Shown here piece after piece: positions 1 through 7,134 of a stretch of DNA of 44,605 nucleotides. Below the pieces are notes generated by a model. It did not search any database and was not told where the DNA came from. It saw only the letters and a program-made list of their open reading frames with translations. The position numbers and the translations under genes are program-made. This DNA comes from Frankiaceae bacterium (GTDB taxonomy: Bacteria > Actinomycetota > Actinomycetes > JAFAQI01): positions 1-44,605 of the forward strand of contig JAVEEI010000164.1 of the NCBI GenBank assembly GCA_030840525.1. Reading direction: 5' to 3'. How positions within the stretch are numbered: the stretch's first letter is position 1; every line of letters begins with the position of its first letter.

Positions 1-42
1 ACGTTCGAGGCGTTACCAGCGGCGGTGTAACGCCTCGAACGT
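1..42. terminator. Perfect 16-bp inverted repeat after the GatB/YqeY gene
   Basis: The 16-nt arms at 1-16 and 27-42 are perfect reverse complements around a 10-nt loop. The right arm touches the stop codon of the minus-strand gene at 42. It is probably a transcription terminator for that gene, possibly acting in both directions. No T-run is visible because the window begins at the outer arm, so the palindrome may also extend further left. Confidence 0.6.
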
Positions 43-506
43 CACAGTCGACGGGGAGCGGCGAGCTGGCGGCGTACCTCGGCGGCCACCCGGCCGCCGT
101 CGGCCCGGCCGGCCAGCTTCGGCGTCAGCACCTTCATGACCTGACCCATGGCCTTGGGGTCGGCGGCGCCGGACTCGGCGATCGCGGCGGAGACGAGTGC
201 TGCGAGCTCCGCGTCGTCGAGCTGTGCGGGCAGGTAGCGGTCGATGACGGCCGCCTCGGCGCGCTCGCGTTCGGCCAGCTCGTCACGGCCGGCGGAGGTG
301 TATGCCTCGATGGACTCGCGCCGCTTTTTCCCTTCCCGGGCAAGGACTTTGAGCACCTCGTCGTCGGAGAGCTCGCGCGCCTGCTTGCCGGCGACCTCTT
401 CGTTGGTGACGGCGGTGAGCACCATGCGCAGCGTCGACGCGATGAGCTCGTCGCGCGCCTTCATCGCCGCGGTCAGGTCGGTGCGCAGCTGTTCCTTCAC
501 GGGCAT
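42..506 (-). CDS. GatB/YqeY domain protein
   Basis: This 154-residue protein matches the small stand-alone GatB/YqeY family in length and sequence. It starts MPVKEQLRTD, has a charged helical first half with the family pattern MKARDE...LR, and ends with the G-Q-V-M-K segment typical of the tail. The family resembles the C-terminal tRNA-binding part of the GatB amidotransferase subunit; its own job is not settled. The ATG at 504-506 follows AGGTGAGG, which makes it the best start; in-frame codons further upstream lie antisense to the phosphoesterase gene. Only 24 bp separate this start from the divergent phosphoesterase start, so both promoters must be very compact or the transcripts nearly leaderless. 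A perfect hairpin follows the stop. Confidence 0.9.
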   Translation of the reverse strand: MPVKEQLRTDLTAAMKARDELIASTLRMVLTAVTNEEVAGKQARELSDDEVLKVLAREGKKRRESIEAYTSAGRDELAERERAEAAVIDRYLPAQLDDAELAALVSAAIAESGAADPKAMGQVMKVLTPKLAGRADGGRVAAEVRRQLAAPRRL

Positions 507-530
507 GGCCCTCACCTTAGGGTTGGGCGG

Positions 531-1421
531 GTGAACGCCGCCGTCGCCGCCCCGCTCGCGGTCGCCGCGGCCGGCGTCGCGGCCACCGGGTACGCGTGGG
601 GCTACGAGCGCAAGGCGTTCCGGCTGCGCCGCGTCGACGTACCGGTGCTCCCGTCCGGCGCCCGGCCGGTCACGGTGCTGCACCTGTCCGACCTGCACAT
701 CACTCCCGGGCAGCCGTGGAAAGTCGATTGGGTACGCCGGCTCGCTCGGCTCGAGCCCGACCTCGTCGTCGACACCGGTGACAACCTCGCGTCGGCGTAC
801 GGCGTGCCCTGCGCGCTCGACGCGCTGGGGCCGCTGCTGGACCGGCCGGGCGCGTTCGTGCCGGGCTCGAACGACTGGTTCGCGCCGCGGCCGAAGAACC
901 CGGCGCGCTACCTGCTGCCCGACCGCGGCCGGCGCGTGCACGGCCAGCGGTTGCCGTGGGGCGAGCTGCGTACGGCGATGACGGCGCGAGGCTGGTATGA
1001 CCTCACCCACCGCCGGGTCGTCGACACGGTCGGCGGCCTGCGGGTCGAGCTCGCCGGGGTGAGCGACGCGCACCTGAACGCCGACCACTACGAGCGCATC
1101 GCCGGCCCGGTCGACCGCGCCGCGACGGACCTCGCGATCGGCCTGTCGCACACGCCGGAGCCACGCCTCGTCGACAGCTTCGCCGCGGACGGCTTCTCCC
1201 TCGTGCTGTCCGGACACACCCACGGCGGCCAGCTCAGGGTGCCGTTCTACGGCGCCCTCGTGACGAACTGCGGGCTGGACCGTCGGCGGGCCCGGGGGCT
1301 GTGGCCGTGGACCGACAGCTGCTGGCTGCACGTGTCGGCCGGGCTCGGCACGTCGCCGTACGCACCGGTGCGATTCGCCTGCCCACCGGAGGCCACGCTG
1401 CTCACCCTCGTTCCCCGCTAG
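531..1421 (+). CDS. Metallophosphoesterase, YkuE-like
   Basis: A 296-residue calcineurin-like phosphoesterase. The metal-binding motifs appear in order: SDLH (D54, H56), DTGDN (D81, D84, N85), GSND (a variant of GNHD, about 113-115), LSHTPEP near 206 and SGHTHGGQ near 230. A hydrophobic stretch at residues 3-20 followed by basic residues suggests an N-terminal membrane anchor or signal. YkuE-type enzymes are dimetal phosphohydrolases, some acting on envelope lipids such as UDP-diacylglucosamine; the substrate here cannot be told. The GTG start at 531 is the only one that keeps the hydrophobic N-terminus. tRNA-Pro begins 16 bp after the stop and may be read from the same transcript. Confidence 0.9.
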   Translation: MNAAVAAPLAVAAAGVAATGYAWGYERKAFRLRRVDVPVLPSGARPVTVLHLSDLHITPGQPWKVDWVRRLARLEPDLVVDTGDNLASAYGVPCALDALGPLLDRPGAFVPGSNDWFAPRPKNPARYLLPDRGRRVHGQRLPWGELRTAMTARGWYDLTHRRVVDTVGGLRVELAGVSDAHLNADHYERIAGPVDRAATDLAIGLSHTPEPRLVDSFAADGFSLVLSGHTHGGQLRVPFYGALVTNCGLDRRRARGLWPWTDSCWLHVSAGLGTSPYAPVRFACPPEATLLTLVPR

Positions 1422-2610
1422 ACTCGCCGCCGTACCACGGGATGTGGCGCAGCTTGGTAGCGCGCCTCGTTCGGGACGAGGAGGTCGTGGGTTCGAATCC
1501 CGCCATCCCGACCAGCGGCCGGCCGGTGTCTCTCGGGTCGAGAGGCACCGGCCGTTTCGTAGGTAACAACGCGACGACGAGCAGCGCGGCCGCGCCTTGC
1601 AGCACCGCCAGCGCGTGCGCGGAGCCGACCGGCAGCCGGTAGGTCAGTACGGCGAGGACGGCGAGGCGACCGAACCGCCGCGCCGCCAACGCGACCGCCT
1701 CGGCCGGGACCAGCCAGACGAGATGGTGGCTCCACGAGATGGGCGAGACGGCGACCGAGGCCATGCCGGCGACCGCGAGCGCGGCGACGTTGCCACCGTC
1801 GCGCAGCGCGCGGCCGGCGCGCACGTAGGCCACCACCAGGACGGCGGCGACCGCGACGCCGAGCAGCAGCATGCCGCCGGCACCGCCGTGCGGGACGAGG
1901 CCCCACAGCGAGCGGTTGCGCGGTCCGGTCACGTCGCCGACGCGGTCGGTCTGCCAGAGCACGTCGGTCCAGTACGTCGCGCTCGCGCTCGGCAACGCGA
2001 CGGCCGCGACCGCGGAGAGCAGTACGGCGGTCGCCGTGGCGACCAGCGCCTCGCGCCGTCGCCCGCCGAGCCACAGCAGCGGCACGAACACCAGCGGCGT
2101 GAGCTTCACCGCCGCGGCGACACCGACGAACGCGCCGCGCATCCGCCGCGGTGTCACGTCGAGCAGGTCGGCCGCGACCAGCACCAGCAGGAGCAGCCCG
2201 ACCTGGCCGAAGAACAGCACGTTGCGCACCGGCACGCTGACCAGCGCGAGCGCGAGCAGCAACGGCAGCGCTGGGCCGCCCGGCGGGACGCACCGGCGGG
2301 CGACGAAGCCGAGCGCAACCAGGGACAGTGCGGTCATCACGGCCCCGGCGGCGGGCACGCTCAGTGCACCGAGCGGGGCCAGCAGGACCGCCGCGACGGG
2401 CGGATAGGTGAACGGCGCATGGTTGACCGCGCGGGCGTCGTACAGACCGCTGCCGCCGGAGCCGAGGTGGTGCAGACCGAGCCGGTAAACCTGGAGGTCG
2501 GCGAACAGCGGGCTCGCGGACGCGACGTAAAGGAGTGCGTTTGCAAGCGCGGCGGCGGCGAGCAACCACGCGACCGCGAGGCCGAGCCGCTCGAGCCGAT
2601 CCGCGCGCAT
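1402..2610 (-). CDS. GT87-family membrane mannosyltransferase-like protein
   Basis: About 402 residues with many hydrophobic helices, the motif DLQVY near the first periplasmic loop, and HAPFTYPP followed by further membrane segments. These are typical of the DUF2029/GT87 family, polyprenol-phosphate-mannose-dependent alpha-mannosyltransferases of actinobacterial envelope glycolipids; the exact acceptor is unknown. The ATG at 2608-2610 is chosen because an upstream in-frame GTG lies inside the terminator hairpin of the neighbouring gene. The catalytic and membrane part ends by about residue 355. The rest of the frame, ending GMAGFEPTTS...KLRHIPW, is an antisense reading of tRNA-Pro and of the phosphoesterase 3' end. 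The true C-terminus is therefore uncertain. Confidence 0.8.
   Translation of the reverse strand: MRADRLERLGLAVAWLLAAAALANALLYVASASPLFADLQVYRLGLHHLGSGGSGLYDARAVNHAPFTYPPVAAVLLAPLGALSVPAAGAVMTALSLVALGFVARRCVPPGGPALPLLLALALVSVPVRNVLFFGQVGLLLLVLVAADLLDVTPRRMRGAFVGVAAAVKLTPLVFVPLLWLGGRRREALVATATAVLLSAVAAVALPSASATYWTDVLWQTDRVGDVTGPRNRSLWGLVPHGGAGGMLLLGVAVAAVLVVAYVRAGRALRDGGNVAALAVAGMASVAVSPISWSHHLVWLVPAEAVALAARRFGRLAVLAVLTYRLPVGSAHALAVLQGAAALLVVALLPTKRPVPLDPRDTGRPLVGMAGFEPTTSSSRTRRATKLRHIPWYGGESSGERG
1438..1514 (+). tRNA. tRNA-Pro(CGG)
   Basis: A complete cloverleaf. The acceptor arm CGGGATG (1438-1444) pairs with CATCCCG (1504-1510). The anticodon arm CCTCG-TTCGGGA-CGAGG carries anticodon CGG. 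The T arm contains GTTCGAATC. Discriminator A1511 is followed by an encoded CCA at 1512-1514. The GT87 gene on the other strand has no stop before it and is read antisense through the whole tRNA. Confidence 0.97.
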
Positions 2611-2632
2611 CAACGCATTGTGCGTAGACAGC

Positions 2633-2667
2633 GATGTGGGGCGGCAGACGGCCTGCCGCCCCACATC
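2633..2667 (-). terminator. 15-bp stem terminator of secreted paralog A
   Basis: Arms 2633-2647 and 2653-2667 pair perfectly around a 5-nt loop, just beyond the stop of the paralog A gene. The same hairpin with flanks, about 45 bp, recurs unchanged at 3494-3528 behind paralog B. Confidence 0.75.
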
Positions 2668-2695
2668 AGTGGGTGTTGCTTGCTATGCGGTGGTG

Positions 2696-3328
2696 CTATG
2701 AGCAGCTGTTCGTGATGACGATCAGGCCCAGCGGGTCGGAGATCGTCAGGCTGCCGTCCGCGGCGATGACGACGACGCCACCGAGGTCCAGCGGAGCGAG
2801 GGCCTTCGTCACGGTGCAGAGGGCGCTGGTGTCAATCCCGCTGAGGACACCGTTGACCGTGTCGAAGATGAAGTTGATCTCGTCGATGACGGCCTGCGGC
2901 GGGAGGTCCTGCGAGGTCGCGGCCGGGCAGATCTCGGTCTCGGTGCTGCCGTCGGCGTAGGTCACGTCCTGGCAGAGGAGCACGGTGGCGTTGCTGTCAG
3001 CGGTGAACACGATCGGGTCCGAGCCGGCCTGCACGCCCGTGCCCGAGTAGCTGTGCTGCGTGGCGGTCTGCTTGATGCCGTTGACCTCGATGACGCAGGT
3101 GACGGTGGCGCCGGTCGGGGCACCGGTAGCGTCGGTCGTGGCCGACAGGTCGCCGATGACGCCCTGGTTCTGGCCGTTCGTCGCGACGGCGTTCTCGTCG
3201 GTGTTGAAGAAGCAGCCGCCCTTGATGTTGTCGCCGAGGCTGCTCGTCGCCGACGCGGCGGGCGACACCGCGCCCAGGATCGCCAGCACCGAAGCGCCGA
3301 CGATCATCCCCTTCATCGTCTTCTTCAC
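2696..3328 (-). CDS. Secreted six-cysteine protein, paralog A
   Basis: A 210-residue protein that I do not recognise. It begins with a clear Sec signal peptide (VKKTMKG, hydrophobic core, cut after AASA). The mature part has six cysteines in the contexts GGCFF, VTCVI, LLCQD, EICPA, ALCTV and NSCS, which suggests three disulfides outside the cell. No catalytic motif is visible; the sequence is rich in T, G, A and D, like secreted structural or adhesive proteins. The start is the GTG at 3326-3328, placed 8 nt after AGGAGG; the in-frame extension upstream is leader sequence. Paralogs B (3550-4206) and C (5722-6357) follow on the same strand. The C-terminal third differs from B and C, whereas the N-terminal two thirds are almost identical to B. 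Confidence 0.85.
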   Translation of the reverse strand: MKKTMKGMIVGASVLAILGAVSPAASATSSLGDNIKGGCFFNTDENAVATNGQNQGVIGDLSATTDATGAPTGATVTCVIEVNGIKQTATQHSYSGTGVQAGSDPIVFTADSNATVLLCQDVTYADGSTETEICPAATSQDLPPQAVIDEINFIFDTVNGVLSGIDTSALCTVTKALAPLDLGGVVVIAADGSLTISDPLGLIVITNSCS

Positions 3329-3486
3329 TACGACTTCCTCCTTCTCCCCGCCCGAGACTCCCGCGACGGAAGCGGGATGGAATCTCGAACGCACCTGCAC
3401 TACTTGCTGAGCAGGCGATTGCTTACGCGCGAATGCGAAGAATTTGCGCGCGGGAAAGCAGAGGTGTCCGGCGGGTTAGGCGCCGG
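3329..3486 (-). repeat. Leader and promoter repeat of paralog A
   Basis: This untranslated region is almost identical to 4207-4360 in front of paralog B, and partly conserved in front of paralog C. Conserved parts are the AGGAGG ribosome site, a 6-bp hairpin TCCCGC/GCGGGA at 3359-3377 whose loop is also conserved, and the GCGTAAGCAA element at 3414-3428. No open frame of its own is evident. It probably holds the promoter and a structured 5' leader. Confidence 0.7.
3414..3428 (-). promoter_or_regulatory. GCGTAAGCAA element, paralog A
   Basis: Reads GCGTAAGCAATCGCC on the coding strand, 86 bp upstream of the GTG start. The 10-nt core is also found upstream of paralogs B and C and of the S53 peptidase. 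It may be a promoter element or an activator site; the role is inferred only from its position. Confidence 0.4.
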
Positions 3487-3493
3487 AGACAGC

Positions 3494-3528
3494 GATGTGG
3501 GGCGGCAGACGGCCTGCCGCCCCACATC
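3494..3528 (-). terminator. 15-bp stem terminator of secreted paralog B
   Basis: Arms 3494-3508 and 3514-3528 pair perfectly around a 5-nt loop and copy the hairpin at 2633-2667 base for base. It lies 21 bp beyond the stop of paralog B and in front of the promoter region of paralog A. Confidence 0.75.
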
Positions 3529-3549
3529 AGTGGTGGTGCTAACCGCTAT

Positions 3550-4206
3550 TTAGAAGTTGCCGTACGGCGGGCAGTCGTAGACCGGGTTGATGCCCAGGCC
3601 CAGCGGGTCCGCCACGTACACGTCGCCGTCAGCGCGGATCTCGAGGACACCCGGGACGCCGCCACCGGTCAGGCCGTGCAGCGTGACGAGAACCGGGCAG
3701 ACGACCGGGTCGACGGTCGAGATCTCGAGCGCGTTCAGCGTGTCGAAGATCGAGTTGAGCTCGTCGATGACGGCCTGCGGGGGGATGTCCTGCGAGGTCG
3801 CGGCCGGGCAGATCTCGGTCTCGGTGGTGCTGTCGGCGTAGGTCACGTCCTCGCAGAGGAGAACGGTGGCGTTGCTGTCAGCGGTGAACAGGATCTGGTC
3901 CGAGCCGGCCTGCACGCCGGTGCCCGAGTAGCTGTGCCGGGTGAGCGGCGCCTCGGTGCCGTTGACCTTGATGAAGCAGGTGACGGTGGCGCCGGTCGGG
4001 GCACCCGAAGCGTCGGTCGTGGCCGACAGGTCGCCGATGACGCCCTGGTTCTGGCCGTTCGTCGCAACCGCGTTCTCGTCGGTGTTGAAGAAGCAGCCGC
4101 CGTGAATCGTGTCGCCGGCGCTGTTCGCCGACGCAGCGGGCGACACCGCGCCCAGGATCGCCAGCACCGAAGCGCCGACGATCATCCCCTTCATCGTCTT
4201 CTTCAC
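3550..4206 (-). CDS. Secreted six-cysteine protein, paralog B
   Basis: A 218-residue secreted protein of the same unrecognised family as its neighbours. The Sec signal (VKKTMKGMIVG, cut near AASA) and the first two thirds are nearly identical to paralog A. From about the fourth cysteine onward it resembles paralog C instead, sharing PVVCP, TGGGV and the ending DPLGLGINPVYDCPPY. The six cysteines are conserved. The GTG at 4204-4206 is the start, behind AGGAGG. It has its own leader and hairpin terminator, so the duplication that produced A and B copied a whole transcription unit. A location outside the cell, possibly in the wall or on a surface layer, is inferred from the signal peptide; no lipobox, LPXTG or membrane anchor is present. 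Confidence 0.85.
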   Translation of the reverse strand: MKKTMKGMIVGASVLAILGAVSPAASANSAGDTIHGGCFFNTDENAVATNGQNQGVIGDLSATTDASGAPTGATVTCFIKVNGTEAPLTRHSYSGTGVQAGSDQILFTADSNATVLLCEDVTYADSTTETEICPAATSQDIPPQAVIDELNSIFDTLNALEISTVDPVVCPVLVTLHGLTGGGVPGVLEIRADGDVYVADPLGLGINPVYDCPPYGNF

Positions 4207-4360
4207 TACAACTTCCTCCTTCTCCCCGCCCGAGACTCCCGCGACGGAAGCGGGATGGAATCTCGAACGCACCTGCACTACTCGCTGAGCAGGCGATTGC
4301 TTACGCGCGAATATGAAGAATTTGCGCGAGGGAAAGAAGAGGTGTCCGGACGGTTAGGCG
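4207..4360 (-). repeat. Leader and promoter repeat of paralog B
   Basis: Near-identical copy of 3329-3486, including the AGGAGG site, the TCCCGC/GCGGGA hairpin and the GCGTAAGCAA element. It separates paralog B from the Ig-domain gene, whose stop is at 4361. Confidence 0.7.
4292..4306 (-). promoter_or_regulatory. GCGTAAGCAA element, paralog B
   Basis: Same 15 nt as in front of paralog A, at the same distance from the start codon (86 bp). Upstream of it AAATTCT is followed after 11 nt by CGTAAGC, the same spacing as before paralog A and the gene at 24581. Confidence 0.4.
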
Positions 4361-5647
4361 CTAGGCCGCCTTGGCTACCGCGGACGCCGACGCCAGCCAG
4401 ATGCCCGGCTTGCCGGCGAACCGGGCCTGGACCTTCTGGCCCGGCTTGGCGGTCCGCAGCACCGCCTTGCCGGTCTTGTCGGTCGTCGTGCTGGTGGTCT
4501 TCTTGCCGTCGACGTACCAGTCGACCTTCACGCCCGCGACGGGCTTGTGCATGTCATCGAGCAAGGTGGTCGTGACCTGGCGGGTCGTCGCGCTCGGCTT
4601 GGTGATCTTCAACGCGGTGAACGAGGTCTTCGCCGCGGACACCACGAGCGTCGCCGTAGCCGAGGAGGTCTTGTACGTCGTCCCCTCGCCGGGGAACTGC
4701 GCGACTACCTGGTAGCTGCCCGCCGGGACGGTGTCCGGGCCGAACGTGGCGGTCGCGAGACCGTTGGCGTCGGTCGTGCCGGTCACCTTCGTGCCCTTGC
4801 CGTCCTGGACGACGAAGTCGACCGGCTTGCCCGCCAGCGCCTTCGCGTTCTCGTCCTTGAGCACGGCGCTGAACGTCGTGGAGTGGCCATAGGTGACGGC
4901 CGGCACCGTGACGGCGCTGATCGACGTGGGCGGCGGGCCGAAGCACCAGTCGTCGCCCGCGACGAGCTGGTCCTGCGCGGCGGTGAGTGTCGACGCCAGC
5001 GAGTCACCACCCGGCAGCGTCCGCAGCGCCGTGTAGTCCTGCGTGGACGCGGTCACGCTCGTCAGCGGCGTGCCCGGCGCGATCGGCTGGCCGAGGGCCT
5101 TCTCGACCTTGTCCCGCGGTGCCGTGTAGACGACCCAGCTCAGGTGCGTTCCCGTGCCCGGGACGAATGCGACCGTGGAGCCGGCCAGGTCGCCGTTGGT
5201 GTTCACGAAGATGTATCCGCTACCGGTGTACAGCGCGCCGTCCTGCGGATACAGCAGGGACGGGAGCGTCGGGTTGTTCTGCTCGGCGCCGAACGTGAGC
5301 GTCTTGCCGAGCATCTTGAACGTCACGGTGTAGCGCCACGCCGACTCATAGTCGGCCATCTTCGGCGGGGAGTCGAAGTGGTTGATGCCGAGGAACACCT
5401 GTAGCTGCGTGTCGGTCACCCGCGCGTCGACCGCCTCGACGTCGACGCCGGGGTTGTTGTCGGTCAGCGGCGTGCCGGACACGCCGCCCGAGACCGCCTT
5501 CGCGTCGCCAGCCGGGTCGCCGACCGCGTGCGTGCACACGTCACGAGGAACGTCGGGCGTAGGAGCCGGCGTGTCACCGGCCGCCGGCACCAGCCGCGCC
5601 GCCGCGACCACCGCGGCACCAACCAGGAGTGCGGTCCCTCGTCTCAT
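4361..5647 (-). CDS. Secreted surface protein with two Ig-like domains
   Basis: A 428-residue protein with an N-terminal signal (MRRGTALLVG, cut near residue 24). Residues about 38-235 form a domain with the early pattern GDPAGDA, then DVEAVDARV and AWRYTVTF. The same layout is seen in the 205-residue protein at 6478 and in the C-terminus of the S53 peptidase at 22099. Residues about 238-428 look like two bacterial Ig-like repeats, each with the pattern of a strand, GKPVDFVV or AGVKVDWYV, then a T-T-D-x-x-G segment. No enzyme motif or anchor is visible. The ATG at 5645-5647 follows AGGAG. The likely role is as an exported, matrix- or surface-associated protein; this is inference. Confidence 0.75.
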   Translation of the reverse strand: MRRGTALLVGAAVVAAARLVPAAGDTPAPTPDVPRDVCTHAVGDPAGDAKAVSGGVSGTPLTDNNPGVDVEAVDARVTDTQLQVFLGINHFDSPPKMADYESAWRYTVTFKMLGKTLTFGAEQNNPTLPSLLYPQDGALYTGSGYIFVNTNGDLAGSTVAFVPGTGTHLSWVVYTAPRDKVEKALGQPIAPGTPLTSVTASTQDYTALRTLPGGDSLASTLTAAQDQLVAGDDWCFGPPPTSISAVTVPAVTYGHSTTFSAVLKDENAKALAGKPVDFVVQDGKGTKVTGTTDANGLATATFGPDTVPAGSYQVVAQFPGEGTTYKTSSATATLVVSAAKTSFTALKITKPSATTRQVTTTLLDDMHKPVAGVKVDWYVDGKKTTSTTTDKTGKAVLRTAKPGQKVQARFAGKPGIWLASASAVAKAA

Positions 5648-5672
5648 CGGAGCTCCTCATTCGGGTGAACGG

Positions 5673-5704
5673 TGTGGGGCAGCGACCGAAGCCGCTGCCC
5701 CACA
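5673..5704 (-). terminator. 12-bp stem terminator of secreted paralog C
   Basis: TGTGGGGCAGCG (5673-5684) pairs with CGCTGCCCCACA (5693-5704) around an 8-nt loop, just beyond the paralog C stop. The stem resembles those behind A and B (TGTGGGGC core), so the terminator type travels with the gene family. Confidence 0.7.
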
Positions 5705-5721
5705 ACGCGTGCTTGGTGTTG

Positions 5722-6357
5722 CTAGACGACGACGTACGGCGGGCAGTCGTACACCGGGTTGATGCCGAGACCCAGCGGGTCGATGACCGACACGTCGCCG
5801 GTCGAGTCGATCGTCACGACACCCGCGACACCGCCGCCGGTCAGCTGGCCGAGGGTGATGAGCGCCGGGCAGACGACCGGGTCGATGGTGCTGGCGAAGA
5901 GGCCGTTGATCAGGTCGATGACCGGCTGCGGCGGGATCTGCTGCGAGGTCGCGGCGGGGCAGTTCTCGACCTCGGTGGTGGTGTCGGCGTAGGTCACGTC
6001 CTCGCACAGGAGCACGGTGTCGTTGGTGCCAGCGCTGAACACGATCTGGTCCGAGCCGGCCTGTACGCCCACGCCGGTGTAGCTGTGCTGCGTGCCGAGC
6101 TGCTTGACGCCGTTGACCTCGATGACGCAGGTGACGGTGGCGCCGGTCGGGGCGCCGGACGAGTCGGTCGTGACGGAGACGTCGCCGATGACGCCTTCGT
6201 TCTGGCCGTTGGTCGCGATCTGCTGCTCGTTGGTGTCGAAGTGGCACCCGCCGCGGATGGTGTCGCCGGCGGCGTTCGCCGACGCAGCCGGGGAGACGGC
6301 GCCCAGGATCGCGAGCGACGCAGCGCCCACGATCACACCCTTGATGGTCTTCTTCAC
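5722..6357 (-). CDS. Secreted six-cysteine protein, paralog C
   Basis: A 211-residue secreted protein and the most diverged of the three paralogs. It has the signal peptide KKTIKGVIVG...AASA and six cysteines in the contexts GGCHF, VTCVI, LLCED, ENCPA, VVCPA and YDCPP. The last third is close to paralog B. The start is the GTG at 6355-6357, directly after the ribosome site GGAGGAGGAG. The leader keeps the TCCCGC/GCGGGA hairpin and the GCGTAAGCAA element, so this gene is likely controlled together with A and B although it is transcribed separately. Function unknown; no match to chaplins or other named surface proteins that I can see. Confidence 0.85.
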   Translation of the reverse strand: MKKTIKGVIVGAASLAILGAVSPAASANAAGDTIRGGCHFDTNEQQIATNGQNEGVIGDVSVTTDSSGAPTGATVTCVIEVNGVKQLGTQHSYTGVGVQAGSDQIVFSAGTNDTVLLCEDVTYADTTTEVENCPAATSQQIPPQPVIDLINGLFASTIDPVVCPALITLGQLTGGGVAGVVTIDSTGDVSVIDPLGLGINPVYDCPPYVVV

Positions 6358-6436
6358 TTACTCCTCCTCCTGGCCCGAGACTCCCGCGACGGATGCGGGA
6401 TCCAATCCCGAGCGCACCTGCACTACTGCGTTGGCA

Positions 6437-6451
6437 GGCGTTTGCTTACGC
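6437..6451 (-). promoter_or_regulatory. GCGTAAGCAA element, paralog C
   Basis: Reads GCGTAAGCAAACGCC on the coding strand, 80 bp upstream of the GTG start. Here the element is flanked by GCGT and ACGC, giving a short dyad. Confidence 0.4.
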
Positions 6452-6477
6452 ACCAGTCCGAATCAACTGCGTTCGAC

Positions 6478-7095
6478 TCAGCTGGGCTTGAGGCAGCTCA
6501 GGCCACGGTCCGGGTAGGTGTCGGAGGCAGGCATGGACGGCGCGTCGTCCGCCGTACCGCTCTCCACGTCCGAGTGGGCGCGGAAGTTCTTGAAGACGTT
6601 CTTGGGCCGCCCGAGGCTCGGGACGTTCTTGCGCTCCACGACCCACTTGAAGCTCTTGCTGCTCGAGTCGATGGAGAACGTGACCGGCACGCTCTGGCCG
6701 TCGATCACGGCCGCGCCCTTGACCGGGTTGCCGAATGCTTCCGACGCGGTGAACGAGTACTCCTGGCCGAGCGTCGAGTCGGCGGCGAAAGCCCACGAGT
6801 AGCCGAGGTAGGCGTAGTGGTCGGAGGTCGGGCTGAAGTCGACGCTGCCGAGCCGCAGCACCGCGACGACCTGCTTCGCGCCGGTGGCGATGTCACCGGA
6901 CTTGATGTCGAGGCCGGGCGAGCTGACGACCGGAACGAGGTTCCAGTTCTCGTCGCCGGGCGTCGAGTCGACGAGCAGGTTGCAGTAGGTCTTCTTCGGC
7001 GGGGTCGCCGGCTTCTTCTTCGTCGCCGCACCGGCGGCCGGAGCCGCGACCAGCGTGATCGCCGCGAGCACCGCGACAGCGGACCGAGTGCGCAT
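6478..7095 (-). CDS. Secreted protein with the GD surface domain
   Basis: A 205-residue protein with a signal peptide (MRTRSAVAVLAA, cut near PAAGA) followed by a lysine/proline linker and one domain to the C-terminus. The domain has DSTPGDEN, LDIKSGDIAT, AFAADSTLG and KWVVER segments that align by eye with residues 38-235 of the protein at 4361. Two cysteines, one near each end of the mature chain, could form a disulfide. The ATG at 7093-7095 is chosen because AGGAG precedes it by 5 nt; an earlier in-frame start would spoil the signal peptide. It lies 39 bp behind the vWA gene on the same strand and is probably in its operon. I do not recognise a named family. Confidence 0.75.
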   Translation of the reverse strand: MRTRSAVAVLAAITLVAAPAAGAATKKKPATPPKKTYCNLLVDSTPGDENWNLVPVVSSPGLDIKSGDIATGAKQVVAVLRLGSVDFSPTSDHYAYLGYSWAFAADSTLGQEYSFTASEAFGNPVKGAAVIDGQSVPVTFSIDSSSKSFKWVVERKNVPSLGRPKNVFKNFRAHSDVESGTADDAPSMPASDTYPDRGLSCLKPS

Positions 7096-7134
7096 TGCGA
7101 CTCCTGAACGACTCGTAGTGGTGGTCATCTGGGG

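Noticed and set aside
3329..3486. The conserved leader of the six-cysteine genes was considered as a riboswitch (c-di-AMP or c-di-GMP type).
   Set aside because: None of the conserved core sequences of these classes could be recognised; only one short hairpin is conserved.
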